Origin: Datisca glomerata
Lineage: Eukaryota > Streptophyta > Magnoliopsida > Cucurbitales > Datiscaceae
DNA length: 64,000 nucleotides
Direction: 5' to 3'
NCBI GenBank assembly: GCA_003255025.1
Contig: QANY01007352.1
Span: 8,319-72,318 of the forward strand
The position numbers and the translations under genes are program-made. A model generated the notes under the pieces. It was not told the DNA's origin. It was given only the letters and a program-made list of their open reading frames with translations, and did no database searches. Of this stretch, positions 10,603 to 22,552 are shown piece by piece; within the stretch, counting starts at the first letter, position 1, and the number at the start of each line of letters is the position of its first letter.

Positions 10603-11747
10603 TGTTACGATTTTTTAAAAAGCAGGTGTACAAGTTGTCAAGTAATAAAATTCTATGAATATAGAGTGTCATCCACAAATATTGATTGATATTAATTATT
10701 GAAATCAAGTAGACCCTAATTTTAATTGAGAATATCGAAATGTGATATATTTTTATGTAATATTAAACTAAAATAATTAATATTATTAAAAAATATAATA
10801 TAAATTTCAATTATTAAATGTTCTAGGGATTCAGATTTCACCAAACCAATCATGCTTAAATGTTTAAATCTCAATCAATCAATGTTTATTATAATTTTGA
10901 CAGTGAATTTCTCTAATGTAATTATCAATATTTCTCAAGCATCGATTATAATTATTCAAGTATACAAATTCAACATCTCTATCAAGATTAAATATATTGA
11001 AACTCATTAAGCACAATAAATTATAATTGTTACACTAGATTCATAATTATCTCTAACTTATAAAATTCTAATGGTATCATGAACAACAAGAAAATTTAAT
11101 CATTACTTCTCAGTTTCAGAATTAAATATCAAATTATGTAAAAGTTGGCTAGACAATCACATGCATTAAGAACAATATAATACTCAGCAATAATGAATAA
11201 CCATCAATCAGATTAAAAATAAAAAATTAAGGAATAATCATGGTTTTGCTACATCCTAGCCCTAGATTGGAAAATTAAAACATACTAAAATAAGAAATCA
11301 TCCTAACAATATTCATGAACATAGAGAAAAGAGAGAAGAAAAGATTGGATTTCAAGAGGAAATTGGAGTTGAAATTCGTTCCCGGGTTTGATATTGTTCT
11401 TTTCATCTCAAGGGTTTTTCCCTTACCTCTCACATCCCAAAAAACATCTTAAAAGAACCTTAAAATGTTCTATTTATATACTAGGGTCCATCAAAGATAA
11501 GATTGGAGCAAAAAAAGTCACGACGCTGGCACAACTGCCCTTCAAATGGTGTGTCAGTGTCTGCCCATATCCGTCCTTTATCACTTTTTATTCCATGTTT
11601 TGCCTTTCCAATCTTCCAAAATCACCCTAAGTGCACTTCAATATCTTACCTACAAAATAAAAATGAAAACAAACCTAAATCAAGTAATAAATCTAAAAAA
11701 ACTAATAAAAATAAAGCTAAGAGTGTTTAAAATATGAGTGTGAAACA
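10603..11747 (-). repeat. 5' LTR of the Athila-like element
   Basis: It is bounded by TG (10603) and CA (11747), so it reads TGTTTCACACTC... on the minus strand. It contains a TATA box (CTATTTATATA on the plus strand at 11470-11480) about 270 bases into the LTR on the minus strand, followed by a leader. About 1.15 kb is a normal Athila LTR length. No second copy is present in the window. The plus-strand frames at 11388-11737 are shadows within it. Confidence 0.75.
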
Positions 11748-12351
11748 TATTTATTGTCTCGTAGAAGAGTCGGTCATAATTTGACCTTATGTCATCTTGT
11801 ACAAGACTAGGTCATAATATGACATTTTATCATCTTATATAAGACTCAGTCATAATTTGACCTTATGTCATCTCATATAAGACTCAACCATTTAATTATG
11901 ACCTTATGTCGTATCGTATAAGACTCGGTCATAATTTTGACCTTATATCATCTTGTATAAGACTCGGTCATTTAAAGACCTTATGTCAGTAGAACTTGAA
12001 ATGAATTGATTTGGACTTTGAAAAGACTTTTATATAGAGATTGGGCTGTATAGGCCCTTATGCGAAATAAATCCATAATAATATATAGACCCCTACATTA
12101 GATTGGTTAGTGAAGGATCGAACATCGGTAAGTAACATTGTCGGTCTCTGATAGTATTCGAGGTATTAATCTCAATTTCTAAGGTGTATACTGTGATTAT
12201 AGTGTAGTGCTATCATTTATTAGCCTTAATCTAGTTTCACGTGCATATTTTAACATAAAAACTACATTACAGTTTTACTATTTTTTTTATATTTAGAAGT
12301 CAATAGCTTAAAGGAAAGGAAAAATGAATAAACACGAACTACATTGTTTTC
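11748..12351 (-). mobile_element. LTR-type repeat with 38-bp minisatellite, copy B
   Basis: Starts directly at the edge of the Athila-like LTR with about six 38-bp units (to about 11990). It continues through aacttgaaatgaattgatttgg, the TATA-like segment, cccttatgcgaaataaatcc and the 350-bp flank (gaaggatcgaacatcggtaagtaac) shared with copy A. The likely LTR edge, read on minus as TGTAGGGGTC, is near 12095. Identity with copy A ends near 12351. Confidence 0.65.
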
Positions 12352-12397
12352 ATTGTTTAGTTTCCTTTGAAGATTGAGACTAATATAAAGCTAACAA

Positions 12398-12505
12398 CTT
12401 ACCATAACTAACACATATTAGTTCACCAAAAGTACCACAAACATTTAATAATCATTTTTAGTTTAACAATATAAAATTTTCATCAATGAACACTTTTCCT
12501 TAGTT
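12398..12505. repeat. Dispersed repeat, copy 1
   Basis: The segment cttaccataactaac...agttcac/ta..aaaa.taccaca.ac.tttaat.atc recurs in the same orientation at 17504-17605 with about three quarters identity by eye. It is too short and diverged to assign to a family. Confidence 0.5.
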
Positions 12506-15500
12506 CATTATTTTGGCTTATTTAAATTATCTGTTCAAGTTAAATAATAAACATAAAAAAATGGATAGATCTAGATATTCGGTCCAAAAAAATTGAACAA
12601 AAAAATTAAGGATTTTTCGCATGAGTAACCCTATTATATAAATAATTGACAACAATGATCCTCAAATAATAGTAGTTATAAAAATGACGCATCTGCTAAT
12701 ATGACCCACTAACTAAAATATAAAATACCAACACTAACTCTTTCAGTACATAACAGAAGATAACATAATTAGTTCTTTTCCATCTATCTCTCTCTCTCAC
12801 GCGATTTCACCGGGAAACCCTCCCCAACCATTTCCAAAACCATTGAGCCCTCGAGCCACCATTAGCGAACGTTGCCAAGCAGACGCCTCACATAATTATC
12901 TCTCTCTCACGTGATTTTCACCGAATGACATATTTAAGGTGTCTGATTTTTGAAGTTTTGTCTGTGCTTCGACCTCTCCCTGTGAATTCCTATTTTGGCT
13001 GTCTCATTTTCTATTCGTTTAGACGCCGACCAGTTAAATTGGTTCAAACTGCCCATTTTCGCCTTAGTGCACGTTGCATGGTTGAGCCCAAATGTATATC
13101 TATCTCTGTTTAGCGAAGTCCTTTGTTTTTTCTTTTTAGTTTTATGCTGATCGATTACTATCTGGCTGTAATTATTTTGTTATTTTTCAATTAGCATCTA
13201 TGAATTTCCAATTAAAGTAAAGGGAAAGTTCTAGTATTGCAGTTTTTACTAATTATTAGAGATCATTACTAGACTTTAAGACTCTGATTGATTAGTGCAG
13301 ACAATTATTAATTTACTCTTGCCTTTGCTTTCTACTTTCTAGCAAGTTAATGGCTATAGATTGGGCGATCAAATCTCAATAGATCGAAGCTTCATATGTT
13401 AATCTATGACTTCCTGCTATTAATATCTTATACTTGTAAGAGCAAATCTACAGGCATGTTTACATTTATCTCAACTAGTTAGATATATGTGCGGTATACG
13501 TGATATGTACAATTATTATATTTTGATCGTTTCTTATACATTACTTATTCTTGTAAATAAAAGACTTTGAATATGATACATTTATTAGTAAATAAAATTA
13601 AAAAACTATAATTATAAATTTTATATTTTTCATAAGTCTAACTTACCAAAATTTTTTCAATTAAGTAAGTTATGCTAGAAAAACATCTTGTATACATTTT
13701 TCAGTTTGATTCTTTAGTATATTATTTCTTTGATCTCTATCAACTAAAAATATATTTTATTCTTTTATTGATTATTGGTTGAATTTTTCTAATATATATC
13801 TTAATGAAGAAATAACTTAATATATTCTCATGTCTAAAAATAGATTTAAAATCAGAAACGATAAAAAATGTAAAGTTTGCTTAAGGGATATATTATTTGG
13901 AGAAACAATAAAATAAGAAAATTACAATTAATGATGCGTCATTAATAGACTAAAGAGTAATTTTGAAATTATAAAATAAGGAGTGGACAAAATGGTCTAA
14001 ATGATTCTCATTCTCATCCCACTTTTAATAAATTAAAGATAGTTAGTAGTCCTTAATTAAACCTTATTTCGTTTCATTCATTAAACCCTAATGTTTGAAT
14101 AATACTAGACTGTCCAACTCTCAGACCAATATTCATTTTATTGTATTTCAGTCATTTGTTGATTCATGTTTCAACTCGTTATAATAATCAAAAGAAACAA
14201 CACTTTAACCAAACTCCAAGAAAGAGTCGTCTGAGTATTACTTGTAAAAATCATGTTTACATTACTTGTAAACATTATGTTTGCAGTACTGGTAAACAAT
14301 ACTTGTAGATATCAAATTAGCAATTTGCTGACTTTTTACAAATGTCCTCCTTAGAACAGCCTGAACCCTACCTTTTTTTCAGAATTGTACACTTTAAGAC
14401 GTTAATTGTTCTGACTTTTCTTGACTTTTAAATAAATTTGATGTTGACTTTACTAGTCTCATGAATTATGTATGTGATTGTGCTGATTGTTATTGAAATC
14501 TTGTTGCTAAATGTTGGTTTGTGTTGTTGTTTTTCGGATATAAAAGTAGTTGATAATCTAATATTATACAAATTGACATCGATATGATTGATTTTATTGT
14601 ACTTTATATGCAACAATGAAAACTAAAATAGTATCAAAGAATAAAGTGGGCATAAAATTCGCTCCAACGACAAAAAGGTGAGGCTCCATCTTCATCTTTA
14701 AAAAGATGGAAACCAAATGAAAAACAAAGTCTACCACAAATAAGTACATAATACTTGTTGTTAAGGACAGTGTTGTCTGTTAACATTACTTGTAAAAGAA
14801 GAATTATACTAACATTAGTTGTCAATATATCTTTACATTTTGTAAATAAGTTATTTACTTAGTGTGAAATTTTTATTGCCAGAAAACCCACTTTCAAAAA
14901 GAAGATGTAGTGCAAGATTATAATCTATTGCCTCTTCCACAAAAATTATAGGTAAATGATTAAATTTCAAATATCTGACAACGAAGACAATACGAACACA
15001 ATCGAGATTAATGTTTAGAAATGATAATACTATATTTTACATAGAATGATTAGACAACTATGAATGTGCGTAGAATATTATGGTATGTCTACTTAGTTGA
15101 GGTAGAATATTATGATATGTTTACTTAATTGAGTTTTTTACAATTCTGAGTGCTGGGAGTTTTTTTATCTGAAAGTGATAAGATCTATAATATTTGATAT
15201 CTTAAAATTGAATATTTTCATATTAGTTGTAATTAGTTATGTTCTACTTTTCACTTTGAGTTGTGGAATACATTTTGTACTAGTTAGATATATATTTATA
15301 TGAACTTGAGTTTGTTGTTTATAATGGTAGAACTAATATTGATCACAGTTTGCTGCATCTTCACACTCCATATGTTAATAATATGTTTACAACTTGTCAA
15401 CGTATTATTGACCACACATTTTTTTGCTCAATATCAACATGATGGTATAAAAAATTAATTGTTCCAATAAGTATATTTTTCATTTTCAGAGAAATAGATA

Positions 15501-17503
15501 CACAAAATTATCAATGATGGACCTGATATTCATTAAAGTATGTTGCATTTAAAGAATCTTTAGATTAATCAAATTCTTACAACTTGTAAACATCGTATTA
15601 ACCACACTCATATTTTGCTCAATGTCTAAAAGACATTATGCATTTAAGCGTTCTTGTTCAATAAAATTATCAATGAGAAAACAAGTAACTAAACTCTTAG
15701 GGTTCTTGCATGTTCTCTTATTTACTTGAGAATCTTCCACTACATGTGAAATGAGACAATATTCTTCAAACTGTAAACTAAGTTAAGAACTTTAATTGCA
15801 ATGACTACTTTATAGGGTAGAGTCTAATTATTTCACTAGAATGGAAACAAAATCACATTTAAACACCCAAAGCTAAAGTCCAAACTGAATTGACAATTCT
15901 TTTGAATCACCAAATTTTCAATTATTTTTAAATTGTAATATTCCTTGTCCTCCTCTCCCTAAAGAGAGCAGAAAGAGTAATTACACCGTAAACAAAAAAG
16001 ATGAAAACATTAATTAACCGTGCTAAGTTTTCAAAACTAAAAGTGGTCACAAATTGCTTGAAGTCTCTAAGGAAAGCTTGAAGATCCACTTCATCCATGG
16101 CAATCCAGTGACCTCGGCGCACATCACGAACTGGATATGAGCCAAGTCAAAGAATAGTACTTGTGTGAAGGGTTTTAGTGCCAAGATTTCAAAAAATAGA
16201 TTTTACAAAATCTAAACCCTTCGAATGCATAAAAAATATCTGCATATAATGGTGGAAAGTCTAGTTCTAAAAATTAAATCAGAATTTAGGATTGGAATCT
16301 CATTCTCATGACCTTCGATTAATAACAATGGAGGAAAAATTATGCCCATGACTCCGATCAACAAAAAAATGCCTAATATAATCTCGATTCTTCATCAAGA
16401 GGATAAAGTAGCAACAAAATGAAAAAAAATGAAGTTGATTGAGTGTTTAGCAACTTCAGCCCCGACAACTAGTTTGCCCATGAAGGAAAGGAAGGCTATT
16501 TCAATTAGTTAGTGTAACTTTCAAATCTATTTTTTTAAGGAAGTAAAGGGTGAAATAGTAACTATACTATTAATTTTCTAAATTAAATAGATCATTTTTG
16601 CATGTAATAGATATGAGGGTCATTGTTGCATATTATTTAACCAAGAGGATCATCTACTATAATTTTTGAAAAATGAATCCTCCTCACCGACAAGCAATGC
16701 CCTTCTCAACCCAAAATATAACAACTAAATTAATCCAAATTTTCATGCACGACACTCCACCTTGGAAAAGACCAGTTTTAGTGAAGTTAGAAGACTCAGA
16801 GATTAAGAAATGAGCAAATTGAACTTGTTGGACCAAGGAAGAACATTAAAGTGACAAATGAAAAGTGTAGTTAAAAGAGAGAGGGTGCCATTTACCAGGC
16901 AGAGTGGTGTGAGATTAGAATTCGAATACGTATTTCGATTAATCATAGGAAAAATTCTTGAATGTTGGTTTTTTCCGACATTGATGATGGAAAATTGGAG
17001 CGCTTCAACTGCCATAGATGTCACCTGGGCCATAAATGTCCCATAATGTATTTTTAAGGTTTCAACAAATTTTTTTTAAGGATTTAACAAAATGAATTGA
17101 GGTTCAAGAAAATGTTGAATATATTTATACAACTACTTGGGATTCAACAAAGTGTTCAATAAAATTATTGAATGATTCAACAAATGTGTTAGAGGGCACG
17201 ACAAAGTGTTAAAAATATTGTCGATCACCCCTTGAGGTTAGGTAAAGATTTGAGTACCTTCCAAGTTCAATTGAGCTCTTGATACTATATTATAGAAAAT
17301 AATATACAAAATGACATTTAAAAAGTAGGAGATGAAAATATAACATTCTAACAAAATAATATAGTGATCAAAATATTAGTTTTAAAAATGATTTTGTTAT
17401 TTTTAAAAGTAACTAACTCATGCAAAATCTTAAAATGTCGTTCATGTATATAAAACTTTAAATGGGCTATACGTTGCAAATTCTTTTAGATATTCAACCA
17501 CTT

Positions 17504-17605
17504 ACCATAACTAAACTAGAAACTAGTTCATTAAAAATACCACATACTTTTAATGATCCTTTGTAATTTAACAAAATATAATCCCTAACTTGTGCTTTTA
17601 GTAAG
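17504..17605. repeat. Dispersed repeat, copy 2
   Basis: Partner of 12398-12505. It begins cttaccataactaaactagaaactagttc and runs to the gtaatttaacaaaatata segment. No terminal repeats are visible. Confidence 0.5.
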
Positions 17606-18010
17606 AACACCCCAAATTTGCAATCCAATTCTTAACCTTATCTCTTCCAAAAGAAAACTATGAACTATGACAAAAACAAAGTACAACTATTAAGCTTTCT
17701 TTTCCTTTTTATAATAAACTTTGAAATCACTATATATTTTACTCTCTTCTTTGTTCCAAATTAAAGCACAAGAAGACTATTATAACTAGGAAAAATCAAA
17801 ATCGAGAGTCATGATAATCGAGCGTGAGAGAGAGAGAGAGCGGAGAGAAGTGAAAACAGTTTAGAGAGAGACTAAGAGCGGCCCAGAGGGAAGAAATGTA
17901 GAGAGAGTGAGAAGGAAACTCGAGAGAGTGACATACTAAGTAGTAGAGATGAAGCACTGACTTCCTATCATGGGCGTCACTGCAGCGTGATCGACGACGT
18001 TGAGAAGAGT

Positions 18011-18011
<1 letters not shown>

Positions 18012-18046
<35 letters not shown>
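18012..18046. repeat. (GA)n microsatellite
   Basis: About 17 uninterrupted GA units inside a wider GA-rich stretch (17820-18050). The overlapping frames here (17796-18062 -, 17987-18254 +) are mostly Ser-Leu or Arg-Glu runs made by the repeat. GA/CT-rich tracts often mark plant 5' leaders, but no linked gene is visible. Confidence 0.9.
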
Positions 18047-18047
<1 letters not shown>

Positions 18048-18259
18048 ACGAAGGAGAACCACCGGTTCTTCCCAATCTTGAACCTCTCCTCCAGCCTCTT
18101 CTTGGTTTCCATGGTTGCAGTATCCTTCTTATCCTGGGATTACAAGCAATCAGAAGTTACCACGTCCTTGATATCCACTTCGAGGGTGTACCTTGTGGGT
18201 AGAGAGGCGCCTCATGGAGTTAGGAGAGGAAGAATGTACGTTAGGTTTGGATAATACAA

Positions 18260-20028
18260 CTTATATATTGGGATATATGGGCAGTTTGATCGGTTCGATC
18301 TAGAATGGACTGAAATTCTGGACCAAACTGAATGTTCAGTTTTTTAAAAACTTGATATCGAACCGCCCATATATAATGAAAAAACCTACCCAACCTATCA
18401 ACTTCGATTTGGTCTGGCTCAGTCTATATGGTGTGGTCAGGTTCTGTACGCCCCTAAATGAAGTGATCAAATGGCCAGCTAAACATTACAAAATTAGAAA
18501 TTGTAGCATTTAACCATTCTACTAGGGTGTTATAGTTTTTAAGCCATTTTTAAAATTAATTAAGTTAATAACCAAGTTAGTTTGACCCTAACTTTGTATT
18601 TCCACTACACCCTTATGTAAGGCAATATTAAAATATTTATTAAATATGAAATAAATAGCAAAAAATAGTCATGTATCATCTATAAGTAATCTTTAGATTT
18701 TTAAAAATCTAACCCAATTATTTTTCAAAAAATTTTAGAAACAAAACATCTTTAGATTTTCTTATCTAAACAAAATGAAGTTGTGAATAATAATACCAAA
18801 AAAATTGGTAAGATAAATATATATATATATAAGAGAAATAAAAAATCTGATTAACACTAATAAAAAAAAATAGATTTAACACTTTCATTTATGACACAAA
18901 ATCCTCAAAAGATAATTATATACATGAGATATATCATATGACAAAATAGGAATACTATGACTTATGTAATTATTTTCTATAAGCATTTATGTAAATAATG
19001 AAAATAATTATTTCTAGATATTTTTTCCTTGAATTAGTTATATAATTTTTCTTTAAATGCATATTTTTAGAGATGGAGTAATCCCTTATTTTTAGGAGAA
19101 TTAATTATCATGTTTAGGAAAATATATATTTATTAATAAATATAAATTCAGAATAGCTAGATAATTTTTTGACATAGACATATTTTTGTTTTAAAATCTA
19201 TAAGTTTTTCATTAAATACATTTTCTTAAGATAAAGCAAAATTTCTTAGTTTTTAGGGGAATTAGTATTGATTTTTAGGCAAATATGTGTACCACTTACA
19301 AATATTTAATAATTATTTCATTAAATTCATCAAAAAATTAATCATTACTCTTATAATAGTTATTTATATAAATTGCATTAAAATGATAAAAAATTATTAA
19401 CAATAATATTTAATAGCATTATTTAATACATATTGATTGTGTTATGATAGTAACAAAAATATACATTTACATTAAGAAATATGCAAGCTTACAAGTTCTG
19501 TAGAAATAATGTAAAAAATTGTTACTTATAATTAAATAGGTATATATGAAAATAATTAAAATATTTATTATTTATAATTAAATATAATAATCCAATCCTT
19601 AAATTGTTAAGTAACTTAAAATGGATAAACCTTTCCTACAATTCAAAAAACATTTAGCTTAAATATTAATTAAGATAAATAATAATTAAATAAATATAGT
19701 TGATATGGTATTATAATGAATGTAATTTATAATTTTGACGTTTATTTCTCTGATTATTATCTACTGACTTTTTAACCATTAAAATTTTGAAATTGTACAT
19801 TTGCCTAAAAACCCCTTACAGCAACTCACCTCTAAATTAGACAACTAAAAAATCTTATCATGCAGGAAACAAATTTACAAAAATCAAAAGAAATTACAGT
19901 AGATTGAATAAGTCAGGCAGATTTTATCTTTGCCTTTCAGAAACTAAAATGAAGGAGACCACTTCAAAATTCCTCATCAATGGCTTGAATTCAACGATTA
20001 CGCTATAAATTTAATATGGAGCGGCTGA
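18260..20028. other. AT-rich intergenic DNA, possible small MITE at its left edge
   Basis: At 18275-18460 the paired strings gggcagtttgatcggttcg and cgaaccgcccatat and the closing gtacgcccctaaatg resemble the small non-autonomous elements common in plants, but I cannot show clean terminal repeats or a target duplication. From 18480 to about 19800 the sequence is extremely AT-rich with no frame or repeat of note. Confidence 0.4.
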
Positions 20029-20141
20029 TCTATAGCATTTGATTAAGCTCAAAAGTCAACCACGGTATTGTTTATGGCGGTTTGTCCCGGTTTGTCCTTA
20101 TGTTAGAAGAAAATGTTTTGATATTATATCAAAACTTTGGG

Positions 20142-22529
20142 TTACATATCAGAGACAAACCAAAGATAGGATTCCTTTTGTGTAGCTTGCTTCTCATTCA
20201 TCCTTTTCAACAATTCATTTTCAGATCCTACAAGTATTAAAACAACTGTTAGTATATGCTGACAGCATAGTAATCAATTCTGTTTTAGTGGTCATTTCAG
20301 TTGTTTGGAAAAATGCAACATTTCAGATATTTCGTTATTTTGGTGTTCCGTTTTGGAAAAAAATTTCGATAATCTAAAATAATATTATAAAATTTATTAT
20401 ATATAATATAACTAAGAAAAAATTGAATCAATAGTTATAACTTGCAAGTAATATATAATTACCATTAAAATTTAACAAAACATCATATTAAATACATTAA
20501 CCGTTTGCAAGTCGCGGATATCGCGTGCTTGAATTTATTATAAGTTCTGACAAATTGATCAAAAATATATTTTTAAGCTACAATCACATTTTAATCATAC
20601 TGTTAATATTTTTTCTATATTTTTAGCATGCTCAAATACAATTTTAAATTTATTAAAGCGTAAGTTACTAAAAATAATTATTTAACTCATTAAATTAGGA
20701 AAATTAAAAAAATATTATGTTATAGTATAGTGCATGTTTTTTTATAATTTTCTTACTAAATATCAACTAATTTATAAGAATTAGAAAAGTAGAATAAATA
20801 TATTATGAGAATTGAGTGAAAATTTTATATCATTAAGTTTAAATTTAAGTAAAAAGTAGAGGATTACAATAGTTAAAAAATATGTTATTAATTTTAAAAC
20901 TTACCTTAGAAATCGGAAAGAAAATAGTAAGGGTTCTACAATGGTAGTTGTCATGTACCATACTTATGGGTAAGAAAGCATTTTGATAATTTATTGTGGG
21001 GTCATAAGAAATGATCTAAGGTAGTAAAAGAAAATAGAAATGATCTAAGTGTTCTTAATCTGCTATACAGTAAAGAAAATATACCCTACCATGAAAAGAA
21101 AAGTTGTCCCCACTTAAAAAAATAGCTGGCTTCCACACCTTTTCATCTTCATCCTTTCCATGGCTCTCCTTCTCACACAAAACAGAAGAGAAGCAAAAAG
21201 GAAGAAGAGAAAATAGCTTCCAGGCAAGGCAGTCCATGACTCCATCGAAGAGATAAGGAAGAAGAAAGTAAGAAAAATAGGGTATGTGGACTTTAGCCTT
21301 GGGCGTTGCATCCTTGGGCTGAAAATTCAGCCTGAAAATGAGTCAATTCTCAACATGTTGTTCGTCCTCTTTTATGTTTCGCCCATTCCAGATGAAACTT
21401 AATGATATTGGCCGGAACAGAGCATTCCAGCCCAAATAACCCAAAATTTTTTCCAAAAAATTACACCACCCTATTCTGTTTCGGTTTATTGTCAGAATCA
21501 GAACGTTCCAGCCATTCTGACCGAATGAAACTGTACTGTCAACAATGGCATAGAGCCTAGTCTATGCTAATGAGCATAGATACATTAGATTGACTGGGAC
21601 AAGTTAACCCAATCCCAAGTGAATCATGAATGGTTCACACAAATATTTGTATAAGTCTAATATCCATGAATATCAAAAAATTTAAATCGAAGATTAGAAA
21701 CAAGCATTGAATCTTTTGGCTTGTGTATGTGTCTGAAGGCTTGGATTCGAGCTTCGACTTTCAATTCAGTTGTCTAACGCTAGTGCTAATCATTGTGATG
21801 CCGTAGATATCCGTGTCTATTAAAAATTTAAATCGAAGATTAGAAACAGAGTAAATGAATCTTTTGGCTTATAAACCTAAAAGAAACTATTAATTTTCAA
21901 ATAAAGCTAATTGATTTATTTGATTCTTTTCATATGCTTTACGTGAGTAGAAAATTGATTCTTCGACTTATGCTCTGAATAAAAACATACGCATATTAAA
22001 ATTCATTGGAGTGACTGGTCGGTTTGGTTACTGAGAAAACGATTCTATTTTTTTCTGGGAAATGTTCTCTGCTCTGACTTTTGCTTTTCTCGGTTCACAA
22101 CCAGATTAAATGACTATCAAAGTAGTGAAAAAGAAAGAAGAGCTACAGATATACCTGCTTAGAACGCAAGAAATTTTCACCATATATTTCATTTTTCTCA
22201 GTTATCTCTCTCTGGCTCTCTGTCTCTCTTTTTCGATATAAAAATATACCATAAAAATAACTGAAAATATATGATAAAAATAACACCCTACAATGTACAA
22301 AATATGCTGCTAAAAATACAATATATCCTAAAAAAAGCAAACCAACCATTACTACAATCAACTCCGTCCCAATGTCTTCCTGGTCTTATACCATAACGAT
22401 TTGGTGCAGCATCCAATCCTCTTTTAAAGCCAGTTGTGAGCAGGAATGTACTGAGGAATAATAAACCTCAAATAATTCATCTTCTCACCATCCCCTAAAT
22501 TTGGGAGGACTGGGAGATAATGCTTTTTT
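20142..22529 (-). pseudogene. BUD13: BUD13-like 3' end, copy A (last two exons)
   Basis: BUD13 is a pre-mRNA splicing/retention (RES) complex subunit of the nucleus. On the minus strand, exon 22529-22347 reads GLDAAPNRYGIRPGRHWDGV and DCSNG, the near-invariant BUD13 core, ending in a GT donor (AATG|GTTGGT). The last exon, 20227-20142, follows an AG acceptor and reads ENELLKRMNEKQATQKESYL then WFVSDM and a stop, the exact BUD13 C-terminus. The penultimate exon is 183 bp against 181 in copy B; the extra bases sit in an A-run at its start and a T-run (GGCTTTAAAAG), so the frame is broken twice, although the last exon is intact. Upstream exons are not found. A CACTA element begins 24 bases upstream of its splice acceptor. 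Whether an intact gene exists elsewhere cannot be told. Confidence 0.85.
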
Positions 22530-22552
22530 CTGTCATATTCACAACTGAACAA

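Larger units (their letters stand above)
8925..11747 (-). mobile_element. Truncated Athila-like Ty3/gypsy retrotransposon
   Basis: On the minus strand this reads 5' LTR (11747 to 10603), primer site (10596 to 10578) and a degenerate gag (about 10380 to 8930). Protease, reverse transcriptase, integrase and the 3' LTR are missing. Its ends coincide with the edges of the two flanking copies of the 38-bp minisatellite LTR, so it appears to have inserted into, or recombined with, that older repeat. Confidence 0.75.
12352..17795. other. AT-rich intergenic DNA
   Basis: No domain is recognised on either strand. Small frames (12925-13113 +, 14428-14616 -, 14634-14825 -, 15928-16122 -, 16803-17046 both strands) are short, isolated and without motifs. 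Local structure includes a repeated ctctctctctcacgcgattttcaccg-type string (12787 and 12900) and a loose internal repeat around cttgtcaacgtattattgaccacac (15395) and cttgtaaacatcgtattaaccacac (15584). A stretch of catalytic or membrane signature is not visible. Confidence 0.5.

Noticed and set aside
17796..18254. Ser-Leu and Arg-Glu rich frames on both strands
   Set aside because: They are produced by the GA-rich tract. No domain or splice structure.
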